DNA from: Paratinospora sagittata
Taxonomy: Eukaryota; Streptophyta; Magnoliopsida; Ranunculales; Menispermaceae
Direction of reading: 5' to 3'
Length of the DNA stretch: 64,000 nt
Assembly: GCA_035771175.1 (NCBI GenBank)
Contig: CM069593.1
Coordinates: 47,400,054 to 47,464,053, forward strand
Position numbers and translations under genes: made by a program. The notes under the pieces were generated by a model, which saw only the letters and a program-made list of their open reading frames with translations, was not told the DNA's origin and made no database searches. The stretch's first letter is position 1. Each line of letters starts with the position of its first letter. This document shows, one piece after another, positions 23,701-38,700 of the stretch.

Positions 23701-26700
23701 CCCACAATTCTTCTATCCATGCTATCTTTTTCAAATTCTTGGAGGATGATAATGTTCGGCTTCTCCTTACCCAGATTTTTCTTGATCAATCAACATCCAC
23801 ACCTTTATGTTCCATGATAGAATCTTCATTGATCTTCAAAACTAACCTTGACAATAAACTAACTCAAAATGGCCTCTCACTTGACTGCTACCAATTTGTT
23901 CATGGACCATCCGGTCTTTTTCCTTAGCTTTCTTTGTGAACTTAGATGAACTCAATAGTTTTGTACGTTGTACAAACAAGATGCTCAACACCTTTAATAG
24001 TGGCAAAACTGTTTCCCTTGACACAACACTATCGCCTCTAATACCTTATGTCCCAATCCTCAACTTCTATTTGAACCTTTAAGCCTTCCTCAACTTCGAT
24101 ATCTCCACCCAATGTGACTTATCAAGATGAGTTTACTTAGCAAAGTCTTACAAACTGTCCTCTAGATAAATTTTTTTAGATGAAGTTGTCAATAGTAAAA
24201 CTCAATTACACATGCTCACAAGCCTTTATCATGCAACTTTAAACACGTTCACTTTCTTCTACTCCTTTCTCTCACTTTAAGCAATAATTGATATTGCTTA
24301 ATAAATTAATTAATAGAAGTATAGAACTATAGAAGCATTTGTTCAATAATCCATCACAGAGATTTACCATGTTGATCTTGCAAATAATTTTCACTTTCCC
24401 TCCATTGAAAAGACATCCATTTCGTAAATTAGTACATCCTTTTCTCCACTTTTGTAAAGTTATATCTGCAATTGTTTTACCATTTTTATAAATCCTTAGA
24501 CCTGTTGTAAGAGATAAAGCATCCCTCCTTATGGAAAGTGATTGATTAAAAAATATTGTGCTCTTTAGTTCTTCCCACTCTTCCAATGAGGGCCTTTCTT
24601 TAATAAATAGCAATTACTTGTTTTCATGATAAGAATTCAACCACTCACTACTTAAAGCAAATTCCAAGATTGCCATATAACAGAGATAAACCATGTTGAT
24701 CTTGCAAATAATTTTCACTTTCCCTCCTTTGAAAAGACATCCATTTCGTAAATTAGTACATTCTTTTCTTCACTTTTGTAAAGTTATATCTGCAATTGTT
24801 TTACCATTTTTTGTAAATCCTCAGACTTGTTAGAAGAGATCAAGCATCCCTTATGGAAAGTGAGTGATTAAAAAATATTCTATTCTTTTGTTCTTCCCAC
24901 TCTTCCAATGAGGGACTTTCTTTAATAAATAGCTATTACTATTTTTCATGATAAGAATTCATCCGCTTACTGATTAAAGGAAATTCCAATATTGCACATC
25001 TAGTAAATTGCGTATCAGTGTTTTAGTTACCAAATGTCTATGAATAGAGCAATGTAAGTTAAAGCATTCTGTTTTTGAATGATCAACAAGTTTAGAGCAA
25101 TTGGAATGAGTTGCTTATTCCACAAGTCATTAGCATAACAATTATTATAGGATCGGTTTGAAGTTTTTCTTGTTTTGCATGTTTAGTCACCATAAGATAT
25201 AGTTAATATTCGATGAGTTATTGCAATTGCTTCACTTTAATGAGGAATGGGATAGAGAATTTAGTTCCTAAGCTGCAATAAAAAAAAATTGTGCAGTAAT
25301 CGCACAGAAAATGACTCACTCAACTAATTAGTGTGATTCAAACAAACATGCACATGATGTGATTGCATAGATAAGTATTCCAACTCCACCTAAGATTCCT
25401 ACTTCTAAATTTTTAGTTTCCTACCTAAATTTACTTTAAGATTCTAAAATCCGAAATTGATCACTATTTGCTACGTGCTAAAATAGACATAACAGCCCAA
25501 CTCCATAACTCCTGTAAAATTCAGCCCGTCCTAATTTCAAACTCAACTTCCTCATTTAAAACACAGACAACTAAATTTTTGTTCCAATACCCAAGATCAA
25601 TTCTAATCAATCATCAGTTTGGTCTCAAGGCTGCTGATGTGCACTGTTTATGCTCTTTATAACATAAGCATATACTTATTAAGAGCTCAAAAGAAAAAAA
25701 AAATAGAGAGAGAAAGAAGAGAGGGAAACAAAAAAGCAACAGGAGCAGAAAATTTGGATCATTCCATTGGATTAAAATGCAATTCACTAAAATTTAAAAA
25801 TCCCCAAGGAAGATTGCAATAAAAAAAACTAGCTATTGAGCCAAGAATTCCTAATCCGCGCTGAGGATGAGTTGAAAACACTTCAGATAATGATTGAGCT
25901 TTTAACTCTACTTTATCATAGCAAAACAAAGCAAAGAATCTGAGAGATAGAGAAAGAGAAGATGGAATTTGCAGCTGAAACTCTACCTGTATACCAGTCA
26001 TCATGGTAGCAATGGCAACATCGGCTGCATGCTTAACTGTTGGAAAATTGCACATGGCGACCTGCATTACTATTGAATTAGAAGGATTAAAAAGAGCATA
26101 ACAAGTGCATGAGGCTCCACCATCGCAACGTATGGAGACAGTCAATGTAAACAACCTTACCCCCGCAATGCAAAGAGGATTTTTTGGGATTCAAATCCAT
26201 AGCCTCCAGGTCAAAATGGAGCAACGTTATCCCACTATTGAATTAGTAGGCTAAAAGGAATAAACTGTGACCATAGAAATAACTGACAATCTAAAATGAA
26301 TGCGATTGATATGCAAAAACAGCATAGTAGTTATTAGAAGAGAGAACAATTTTAGGATTAAAAATCATATATGAGAATCAGATGGAGGTTAAGTTGTGTT
26401 TAAAATGCATTACAAAAATTACGCAGCTCAATAATGTTTAGACTTTAAACAACCGAAAATACATGATGCAAGATGAAAAAAATACCACTGAATAATGGGG
26501 GATTTTCTGAAGCTTTAGAGTAACTTCAGTTATGACACCCAATGTTCCTTCGCTTCCAATCATCAACCGAGTCAAGTCATACCTAACATAGAAATAATTA
26601 AAAACTTTACTGTCTGCCTTGTGTCCATCTAATTGGACTTACTATAAAAAGATAGCACACCACAAGAAAAAGCTTTTGCACAACATACTTCATTACGCAC

Positions 26701-29700
26701 AAACTCAGGCAAACAAACCAATACCCATAAAAAAAATCCGTCCAGTGAAAAAGCTTCCTTGTTTAAACCAAGAGTGAAGATGCCAAAGCATAAGAAACAT
26801 AGCCACGATATAAAAAGAGGGAGGAGAGAAAAGAAAAATTGGTTGAAAGATGGAAAGTTCAGTTCTAATGACTTTCAAATCAAAAAGGAGGAAAAAAAGA
26901 AAAGAAAAGAAAAAACCATTCTCTGTCTCCAAAAGCAGAAATTACAGAAGGCATTGTGTCTCTAAAGTAATGTCAGTATTAACAGCTGCATCAAACAAGA
27001 ATAGTTGCAGCAAGCCTGTATCTCAGCCAGTTAGAAGTAGCCTCAAAAGTCAAAACCAAAAGATCCCTCTGAAATGCTACCCATGTCAAAGAAATATACC
27101 ACTCAATCTTCACAACTTTCTGCCTAAGGTTTAGCCTTAAAACCATCAAGATTGGTACCCATGTGAAGGAAATACACCATTCCAATCTTCGCAACTTTCT
27201 CCCTAATCTCACTGGCCATGACCTGCCAACTAATGTTTCAGCACCTAAAGGGAATTCAGAACCCAGTCTGATTATTTCTCATCAGTTGGCCCAATTCCAC
27301 TACTTTAAACTGAGTTCTGTTTGGCAAGAACATTTAATTTAAAATTTCAACAGGTCAAAGGGATAGAATTTTCTGAAGGATAAGAAAAGAATATTGGCAA
27401 TTGAGATTGAAATACTCATGGCAGAAGATTGTAGTTGAAGAAATGGAACACACCCAGCAGCACTCTTCCTTGCACGAGAACCTGTTTTCACAATATCCCC
27501 ATTTGCTAGGACAGCCTGCAATAAAAACATTACTTGAACAACTACAGGGGCTAATTGAATCATGAATCAGAACAGGAACAAACAAACCTTAAGATTGATG
27601 ACATTGTCACGCATAGTTCCATACCTACAAACTGAAAACATTTCATCAAATCTAACTTTGACTTTTTTTCAGAATCAATGCTAACTTATACATGCAAGAT
27701 TATAGAGACAATGTCTGCAAATAATTATCTAACAAAATCACATAGATGACAGTAAGACTAAGATTACGAAGTTCAAAATATTTGGTAAAGAAATTACAAT
27801 CAGAAAAGCAAAACAAAAATTGAGAGCCCCCTTAAAAAAAACTCAAATGCAAAGCTTGGAAACAATTGTTTCCACTCAGAAGCAAATCTCAGCATGCATG
27901 TAATGGATGTGCTCATAAGCACCATTAAACAGCACTTGAAATAATTTCTTGATTTGAAGACAGTGACCACAAAAAATAAGAAAACCACCATTCCCACAAG
28001 CTAAAGATGCTGATGGCATTATACTTCTTTTTTTTAAAACAAAGAAAGAAAAAATTTTATATATGTGAGTATAAGAAACGAAGTAATTATACACTTAGGC
28101 CCCACCTAAGGCCCCCACCCAACAATTACACAAAATTTCCCCACCTTCGGAGCCAATCCCCTAGAACATAAACTTTTGACAAATTGCTATTAGCCACCCA
28201 AAAAGAGGCTAAAAGCTGAGATTGCTCCCAAACTTTAGCAACCAGCGCCACCGCACCATCAAAAATCCAATTATTCCTCTCTTTCCATAATGACCACAAT
28301 ACCGCCAAACGCATCACCTTCCAATGGTCTCGCCACAAGGGAAGAATGCATTCCATAAACGGAAAGATGTTTATAGGGTCCCCCCCACTATCAACACCAC
28401 TCATCACTGGGAAATGGTGGCACCACCTACTCCAAACCTCTTTGGAGGATGGCATGATACCATACACTTACCATTCACAAGGAAAAAACCTTTCAAAGTC
28501 AACCATCTTTTACTCCTTAAGTGGTCTGAAATCATGATTTCATTAACTGTAAAACGAAAAGGAGATTTGGGACAAAGTGGGTCGACCACTCACCAAGTTA
28601 GTAGGAAAGCAAATACTACTTTTCTGTTATCGTATTATTCGGTGGCCTCGATAACATGAAATGGCATCATGAAAGGAATGTGTTGACTTGCGAGAATACT
28701 TGAAATTTGATATTCATATTTTCCTCTTAACAGCAAAATCCACAATGAATTATTAGGAACATGGTTGTTAAGAGTCTTGAATCACAAGATTTTTTTTTAT
28801 AAGAAACAAAAAATATTATTAGAACCAAAAAAGAGGAAGCAGAGCCAACTGGATTAATAGGGGGCATAAGAAAATGACTTTCGACTCACATCAGTTATTC
28901 ATAAAATTCATCCAATGAATGTAGAATTTTTCTTTTCTTTTCTGTTTTTGTGTTTGTGTATGTGTGAGTACGAATGTATGAATACAGAGATACATAATTG
29001 AATAAAAGGTTCCCACATATGTATTTATCTCCACACTAGTGCTATCTTTGTAGAACAGAGTCAAAATCTGTGCAACATTTATGTTGGTATTGTCCTTTTG
29101 CTAAGGAGGTTTGGTGCAGATGGCAGACCCATTTCCCTGTCACGGGAGACGGTGAGGCAGTTGAGGAGGGACTAATCATTTTCCCATTTATGAACAATAT
29201 TCAATAACAATGGAGGGACCATTGGAAGGTGGTTTGTTTGGCAGTTCTATGGTCTTTATGGAAGGAGAGGAACAAACGTGTGTTTCATGATGAGTTCCTA
29301 TCGGCTGCCAATGTGTGGGAGTCCTCTCATTTATTAGCCTCTTTTTGGGTAGCCAAAAAGATGGGTGATTGGATTTGAGGGTGGGGTAATTTTGTATCTA
29401 TATAGGAGTGTTGTTTCTGTACAGTTTTCTTTACTCTTACCAATACATATATAAAATACCTTATAGTTTCTTTTTAAAAAAAAATAATAATTGAATAAAT
29501 AAAATATCTAGATTGCCCAAAATCTCTAATTAACAACTATATGTTCAACAATAGACATACCAGTATATACCAAGGATAATTTACTGAAATTTGGAGGATG
29601 AGACACTAATTTTTTACAAAATTACAATATAAATTCAGGGAGCATTGTTTTATTCTCTTCCCAGTATGTCCTACCTATTAATACTATCATTGTACTTGTT

Positions 29701-32700
29701 TTCTGTTTTAGTATATCACCTTTTACCTATGAACAAGAGAGAAAATAATGCCATACCATCAAGAAATTTTAAAGCTAACATTAACATTTATAGGATAATA
29801 TGTGCAGATTAAGTCATGAATCATAAGAAATAATGACAGATTGCTAACCTTACAGCTAAAGACCCTGAGCATCGTGTAGCACACATGCCACCAATAGTTG
29901 CACCAGGCCCTGTTAATGGATATGATAAAATGAAACAAAACCTCAGATAAATTCAACTTAAAGGACTCGTCCAATGCATTGACAAGGAAAAGCAGCATAA
30001 GTAAAACCAAAAAACATAGTTACAAAAAGTGAGTTTCACATCAACTTCTAATAAGAAAGCTTTCCAAGTTGAGGTTTCATATTTATATATGCGAGCAACC
30101 AATCGAACAGGAATTCTTCACACAAGCATATCAGAAACAGCAAACCGTATATTAATTTAAACATGAGGGTATGTTTATCACTATTTATTTCTCCAGAACA
30201 GAGCAATGATTTGGTCAATTCTTCAACAATCTTCATTGAGGCCATCAACAACTAAGCTCAAGATGTATCAGCTAGAAATCTCGCATCTAATCTTCCATTG
30301 AGTCCTTGATACTTCATCCCGTCATTCTTAATAGACCAAACCTCAACTCCACACAACTAAACTCAACTAAGTCAGCTCTTAAATTACAAGTAGTTGTATC
30401 TTTCTTAATTATTTCTGTCCAAACGTAACCAACCCAAAATGCCCATAAAAAATCATATGAGATCATCATACAAAATATATGCATCATGTTCTGTAATTTT
30501 CCCATGTAGGTTCTGTTTTCTCAAAAAATAAAAAATAGAATAAATCAGAAACACCACAAAATTCAAAGACTGAAAACATATGTTCATTGTATCATCACTT
30601 CAACACCCTCAACACAATCAAGCCAAGGAACTTTTTCTTCCATATGGGAATCACTAACAGCAAAGCCTCGTCCAGTATTGTGACCACAAAACAAGAGTTA
30701 GAGAATCTTCCCACATTGCACACTTTTAGACCCCATTTTTTTTAATTTTTTGACTCCCAACTTCATAGCAACAGTGATAGCATAAGTTTGAATAATTTTC
30801 TACCAAAGTGGATTAGAAGATGGAAATAGTAAACAAGCTAAAAAAAGTTTAAGAGATCTGTACCTATGATGTCTTTTTGTTGGAGCTTCAACTTCCCCCT
30901 CCCAAATGCAAAAAAAAAAAAAAAAAAAAAAAAAAACATTTGACGCCTGAAGAAAAAACAACTTCTTTTAAAGCTTGAATAATCTCAAAATAATCAATTT
31001 CTTTTGCAATAGATGCATTTGCCCATCTAAGAAAAGCATTTTACCTAACAAAATGAGTGAGTTTCCTCCCAAATCCAAGCTTTCACCCAAAATCAAATTT
31101 TGATGAAAAATTATATTCAAATAGAAAGATAACTGAGGCTTTTATAAAGCCTTACAAACAGAAAAAATCGAAATACAAGGAAGACACATCTAAACAGAAT
31201 TGAACAAATCAACTCCTACAAACTAGCTTCCTTGACAGTTTAAACAACAATTCCTACCTATTATTTAGCTATCACGTTGCAGACCAAGTCAATAGCTCCA
31301 ACAAATTCCTCCCCGTAAACTGAAATATGCTGAATCAGCATCAGTTTACTCCTCAAGTCGTCGAACACCAAGCAAGCTTCTGAGTTGCACAAATTGGTCC
31401 AACTTAATTGGTTTAGTCATTATGTCTGCCACTTGATCTTTAGTTCCACAAAAAACTAACCTCACAGCCCCATCAGTTGACAGATTGCGCAAATAATGGT
31501 ATCTAACATCAATATGTTTTGTCCTTCGATGCATAACTGGGTTCTTTGACAACTTAATTGCTGAACTATTATCACACATAATATTGATGCACTCACAGTT
31601 TTTGACGCCCAGCTCCTTCAGAATTCCTTTAAGCCAAACTCCATGACATGCACATGCAGTGGCAGCCACATATTCAGCTTCTGTGGATGATAGAGTGACA
31701 ATTCCTTGCTTCCTTGAACTCCAACATATTGCTGCTCCGCTTAGAAGAAAAGCATAGCCTGAAGTGCTTTTTCTATCGTTTATATCTCGCGCATAGTCAC
31801 TGTCTGTGTATCCCAACAGATTTACATTTGTGCTCCTTTTGTAATAGACTCCAAAATCCAATGTTCCTTTTAAATATCTCAGTACCCTCTTAGCAATCAT
31901 CATATGTTCTTCTTTAGGATCAGCCATATAACGAGAAATCAAACATACCACAAACATTAAATCAGGACGAGTTACCGTTAGGTACATTAAGCATCCTACA
32001 AGTTGTTTGTATAGTGTTGTATCAACATTTTTGCTGCCTAACTTTGACAAAACAGTGCCAGGAACTATTGGATTTTTTACAGCATTGCAATTCCACATAT
32101 TAAACCTCTCCAAGACTTCCTTGGCATACTTCTTTTGACACAGATGAATTCCTCCTTTGTTTTGATAGACTTCAACTCCAAGGAAGAACTTCATTTTTCC
32201 CAAGTCTGTCATCTCAAACTCCTTCTGCATTGACGACTTAAAATTTGTGCACATATGCTCATCATCTCCTGTGTAAATCAAATCATCAACATAAAGGCTT
32301 ACTAGCAACAATTTATCTCCATTGTTCTTCAAGAACAAGGTGTGATCGTAATTGCTTTTCTCAAATCCTTCCTTCTTGAAATAACTCTCGATTCTGCTAA
32401 ACCAGGCCCTTGGAGCTTGCTTTAAGCCGTAGAGAGCCTTCTTCAGCCGATACACCTTGTTTTCTTCTCCCCTTTTGACAAACCCTTCCGGCTGATCAAC
32501 GTAAACCTCCTCAATCAATTCACCGTACAAGAAAGCACTCTTAACGTCAAGTTGATAGATGCACCATCCACGTTGAGCTGCTAGTGCCAACAGAATTCTG
32601 ATTGTATCCCATCGTGCTACTGGCGCATACACTTCATTGTAGTCTACTCCTGCTTTTTGTGAATATCCCTTGGCGACGAGTCTAGCTTTACATTTGTCTA

Positions 32701-35700
32701 CTTTGCCTTCTTCATTTAATTTCGTTTTAAAAACCCATTTGACACCAATTTTCTTTGCTCGATGTGGCAATGGCACAAGCTCCCAAGTCTGATTTCTCTC
32801 AATAGCTTGAATTTCAAGCTTCATGGCCTCCTGCCACTTCTTTTCCTTCACCGCTTCGTGAAAGTTTATTGGATCATCGTTGGAGATGTGAAAGGCTAAG
32901 CTTTCGTCTGATTCTTCTTCTTCAGACAAGAGTTCACCACTTTCGTAGTCGCGCATCCAAACAGGCTCTCTTCTTCTTCTTGTCTGTTGTGGAAATTCTG
33001 TTGAAGATTCCTCAACTTCTGGAATTGCTTCTAAATTGCTGTCTTCTACTTCATTAGGTTTTCCATCAGTCTCTTCTCCTTCAGGCTCTTCTGTGGCTAT
33101 ATCATCATCGTCTCCCCAAGCCAACACATTCTGCTCTGCCTCTGTTGTACTCATGTTCCAATCCCATTTTCCACCTTCTTCGAATATGACATCTCTGCTT
33201 ATGATTATTTTCTTCGTCACCGGATCATACAAACGATAGGCCTTAGATTCGTCACTAACTCCAAGCAAGATGCATTTGTGACTTCGATCATCAAGCTTAG
33301 TTCTCTTTTGTTCAGGGACGTGCACATGTGCAATCGAACCGAATACTCTGAAGTATTCTACATTTGGTTTTACTCCTGTCCACCTCTCCTCAGGTACCAT
33401 GTCCTTGATTGCTTTTGTGTAACTGCGATTCAAAACATGAGCTGTCCATCTAGCTGCTTCTGGCCACAATGATTTCGGCATCTCCTTCTCAGACAACAGA
33501 CATCGTACCATGTTCATGATGGTCTGATTCCTTCTTTCTGCGACTCCATTTTGCTGTGGAGTGTAAGCTGCTGTTAGTTGTCGTCTTATGCCATTATCTT
33601 TGCAGAATTTGTTGAATTCATTTGATGTGAATTCTCCTCCCCTGTCAGTTCTGAATACACATATGGCTGTTTTTGCTTCTTTTTCAGCAAAGTTTTTGAA
33701 GGTTTTGAATGTTTCAAAAGCTTCTGATTTATCTGCAAGAAAATAAATCCATGTTTTCCGAGAGAAATCATCTACAAGCACCAACAAATAGCTCTTACCA
33801 CTGTGGGAGATTGGAGTGATTGGTCCACAAAGATCTCCATGAATTAATTCCAATTTATTTGATGCTCTCCACTTGCTTTTCTTTGGAAATTCTTGTCGTT
33901 GTTGCTTCCCCACATTGCATATTTTGCAAACTTTGTCTGCTTCTTTTAATTTTGGCAGTCCTTTCACCATTTGTTTCTGCTGCATAATTTGAATAGACTT
34001 GTTGTTTAAGTGCCCATATCTCCTGTGCCAGAGAATCTCCAAGTCTTCTTCTTCCATCTTCAAGCAGTTACCAGGCAACGACTTCATTTTCGCATAAACC
34101 AGGAACATGCGATTTGCAGTCATTTGTGTGTTTATTATCAGGCCCCTTTGTTGATGATAGATTCTGCAGGTTCCTTCTTTGATTAAGATCACCAAGCGCT
34201 TCTCTTGTAGCTGGCCTATGCTTAGCAAATTGTTGGTGAGATTGGGGACATAGTACACATTTGACACGGTTTGTGTGATACCTTCTACTTCAAATCTGAC
34301 GCTGCCTTTTCCTTCAACTATCATTTTCGAACTATTTCCCAATCTGACAGAGTGTTTGAAATTTTCATCGAGCTCAATAAACCAGGTTTTGTCTCCTGTC
34401 ATATGATTTGAGCACCCGGAATCGAGAAACCAAATGCCCTTTCCTTCAGCTTTACTGACTTCTGTGTGCGCCATCAAGAGTAGTTCTTCCTCCTCGTCAA
34501 ATTCAGCATAGTTGACGACTCCCTTTTCCGAGCTTGAGCATTCAAATTAATAATGTCCTTGCTTTCCACATCGAAAGCAGTTAATGGCTGACCTGTTGAC
34601 AAAAGGCCTAGCTCTTCCCCGTCCTCTAAAATGACTTCTTCCTATCTGAAATGTCCCTCTGCCTCTTCCTTGTGCATTCCTTGGCTCATTCTCCACCTGT
34701 AGAACTTGCTCTTCACTCCTCTTCTCAATCACCTTTTGTTCATGTACAAGCAAAGATGCTTGTAATTCATCTACTGTGAGTTTGTCAATGTCTTTGGATT
34801 CCTCAATTGAGCATACTACGAAGTTGAATTTTTCTGTGAGACTCCGAAGTATTTTCTCAACGATTTTGACATCGGGCATATCTTCTCCGCAATTCCTCAT
34901 GTCATTAGCAGTAGACATAACTCTTGCAAAATACTCAGACACACCTTCTCCTGACTTCATTTCTAGAGTTTCAAATGTTCTGCGAAGTCGTTGCAGCTGA
35001 GCCCGCTTCACTCTAGCACTTCCCTGATACTTGACTTTCATTGAATCCCACAATTGCTTGGCAGTCTCCTTCTGAGTGATGGTTTTCAAGATACTCTTAT
35101 CTATGGATTGAAAGATATAATTCTTTGCTTTGAGATCCTTGAGTCTTGCTTCGTCGATTGCCTTTTGTTGTGCTGTGTTTACGGCTTCATTTCCCTTTGG
35201 TTCTTCGAAACCAAATTGAATAACACTCCAATACTCCTTAGAACGCAGGAGATTTTCCATAATCAAACTCCAGTGATCGTAGTCTCCATCGAATTTTGGA
35301 ACACATGGTGTTGTGAAGCTTCCTGAATCAGTTGCCATTTCCTGTTTTCGTGTTTTTCGTGTTTCAGTCGACCAAGAAAAATGAACAATAAATATTCAGT
35401 TAAAAAGATATTTTAATGTGAGACATGGACACTAAAACTCAATGTTGTTTTTCTAAAATTTGTTTATGTTAAAAATGAACAAGATATCAATAGAAAGTAC
35501 CCGCAAATCACCCCAAGGGAACTGCACAACTCAATATCGTTTGTAACAATTCACAAGGAAATTCACGAGTATATCAATTTTGAGTAAATAAAATCACGCT
35601 TCATACAATCCAATGATGTATCAATATTAATCGTCATACTCAATAAGGAAATCAATGAATCATGCTTTGAACCAATCTAAATCATTATGAATCATGTGAT

Positions 35701-38700
35701 TCTACCTAGGGTGAGTATGTAACCAGAAGACCCGCTAATCCGACCAACCCACCCTGATCCAATCTAGTTCGAGGGGTTATAACCCAATAATTGGCTCAAT
35801 TGGGTTAAAAAATCACAAAACAAATCAAGTAGAATGACAGGTTCTAAATGTAGAACCTGAAATTTACCCAACCTGCCCTATAATATTATTTATGTAATAC
35901 ATAAAAAGTAAATGTATTACTTCAATAATGTAGGCTACAAAAAATGTTTTTGTTCAAATCCTACAATGAGAGTAAAAAGAGGGGGCATGGCCTTTTATAG
36001 GAGGGGGGCATCTTCCAGCTTTTTACAGGAGGGGGGCCCCTATTAAAGGCCATGCTCCCCACCCTTTTGCTCATCCTTTTGTCCTTTAACTTCTCTTATC
36101 ATCCTCAACAAGATTTAGAGAAGAACAAAAGGCAAGAGTGTAGCCTCCCAAGATTTTCCACTTTCCTATTTGAGATTGATAAATTTGTAATGGGTTTCCA
36201 ACTATGTATAAAAAATAACATTGTTAAAATAATAAAAGATACAAAGATATAACGTGGTTCGGCTTTATGGCCTACGTCCACGGGAGAAGAGAAAGGATAT
36301 TTATTCTTGTGTAATGTCTTAATGGAGGAACTCCATATATATAGACATACAAGGCTATATACTTATAGCTACATTTACAATTTTAGTAACTGCTATATTC
36401 CTTAAAGGAAATAAATCCTTAAGGAAATAATTCTGTACAGGAAACAAATCTATACAGGAAATAAATTTATATAGGAAACAAATCTTAACACTCCCCCTCA
36501 AACTGGTGAATAAAGGTTTACCATTCCCAGCTTGGACACATTTGCTTGAAATACAGTATGATTTAACCCTTTAGTGAGCATATCGGCGAACTGATTATTG
36601 GTAGACACATATGGAGTATAGATCAACCCACTGTCAAGCTTCTCTTTAATAAAGTGTCTATCAATCTCTATATGCTTGGTTCGATCATGTTGGACTGGGT
36701 TATGGGCAATGCTAATTGCAGATTTATTGTCACAATAGAGTCTCATAGGGCCATCCCAGTGTATCTTCAAATCTGTCAAAATTATCTGCAACAAAAATAG
36801 CTCACAAACCCCTTGTGTCATTGCTCGAAATTCTACTTCAGCACTAGATCTGGCCACTACATTCTGTTTTTTACTTCGCCATGTCACCAAATTCCCACCA
36901 AGAAACGTACAATATCCAATAGTTGATCTTCTGTCAACTACTGAACCAACATAGTCTGAATCAGTATATGCTTCAAGAACCATTCCTGCGTGGCGTTTAA
37001 ATAGGATGCCCTGTCCTGGAGTCCCTTTAAGATACTGTAGAACGTGATTAGCTGCTTGTAAATGAATATCTTTAGGATTGTGCATGAACTGACTTATTAC
37101 ACTCACTGCATATGCAATATCAGGTCTTGTGTGAGAGAGATAGATGAGTCTTCCTACTAGTCTTTGATACATCTCTTTATTAACAGTCAGCGCTTCTTCA
37201 GCTTCTCCAAGATTGTGATTAAGATCAATAGGAGTATTCATTGGTTTGCATGCTAGCTTCCCTGTTTCTTTAAGAAGGTCTGTAATGTACTTCTGTTGAG
37301 AGATAAAGATTCCCTGTTTTGAGTGTGCCACTTCAATCCCTAGGAAGTATTTCAATCTCCCTAGTTCCTTGATCTCAAATTCCTTGGTCAAACACCGCTT
37401 CAAATTTTGTCTCTCGTTTTCATTGTTTCCTGTCATGATGATGTCATCAACATACACTAATAAAGCTGTAACTCCCCCTGAAGTCGAGTGCTTAATAAAC
37501 AGAGTGTGATCTCCTTGGCTTTGTTTATATCCCATACTTGTCATTACTTTGGCAAACCGACCAAACCATGCCCTCGGAGATTGTTTAAGTCTATACAGGG
37601 CCTTTTTTAATTTGCACACTTTATCAGTGGTGCCAAATCCTAGAAGCACTTCCATGTAGATTTCTTCCTCTAAATCCCCATGTAAAAATGCGTTTTTTAC
37701 ATCAAATTGTTGCAGATCCCAGTCATAATTAGCTGCCAATGACAAAAGAAGTCTCACAGTATTCATTTTTGCAACTGGAGCAAATGTCTCTTGATAATCC
37801 ACACCATATGTCTGAGTATATCCTTTGGCTACCAATCTTGCCTTGTAGCGCTCTAGGGACCCATCTGCTTTGTATTTTACTATATAAACCCATTTGCATC
37901 CAACAGGTTTCTTTCCTGGAGGCAAGTCTACCAACTCCCATGTTGTATTTTTCTCCAGGGCTTCCATTTCCACATTCATAGCTTGTTTCCAATTTGTATT
38001 AGATAAAGCCTCGGATAATGACGTAGGAGTATGGATATTATTCAGGCTGGTAAGGAAACTCTTATGGGTTTGTGAGAACTTCTCAAAGGATACAACATGA
38101 GATAGTGGATACAAGGGATGTTTAGTGCATTCCCTTGTTCCCCTTCTAATGGCAATGGGAAGGTCATTGTCAGGTTCAAAGGCTAAAAGATCATTGTTAG
38201 TTTCAGGAACTAATGAAATTTGTAAGGAGGGTTCAGGATTTGTTACCTCATTCTCAGGGATTGGTTTATATTCTTGAGCTTGCATCGGTTCAGGAGCTGC
38301 GGCTTTATTTCTTGAGTACACTTGTCCAGTCATCTGATCCTTAGGTTCGTCATTGGGTACAGGGGGTGTGGGAGATTCAGGTTTGGTTTGTTGGAGAGTA
38401 AAGGGGTCAAAAAGGGCAAAAGGGTTATCAAGGGAGTTCTGATCCTTATCTTCCATGATGACATTCTCCCCCGGAAGAGGAGGAGCGGTAAAATAGGGCT
38501 CAGGTTCATAGAAAGTGACATCGGCTGAGACGAAGAATTTCTTTGATGGCGGATGATAGCATTTATATCCCTTTTGAGTGAAAGAGTATCCGACAAAAAC
38601 ACACTTAAGAGCTCTAGGGTCCAACTTTCCCCTGTTGGGTTGGTGAACATGGACAAATGAAACATACCCAAATATTTTAGGTATAAGATTATTGGAGATT

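Larger units (their letters stand above)
30878..35400 (-). mobile_element. Ty1/Copia retrotransposon 1, 5' LTR missing (Tnt1-94-like)
   Basis: From high to low coordinates: gag (35338-34547), pol in the order PR-INT-RT-RNaseH (34546-31346), a polypurine tract (plus strand AATTCCTCCCC at 31304-31314) and a 3' LTR (31303-30878). No copy of this LTR and no tRNA-Met primer site are visible upstream of gag, so the 5' end was lost within a few tens of bases of the gag start. The element is in the same orientation as DLD. Confidence 0.8.

Noticed and set aside
32869..33472. Plus-strand open frames within Copia 1 pol
   Set aside because: They are antisense shadows of the long pol frame.
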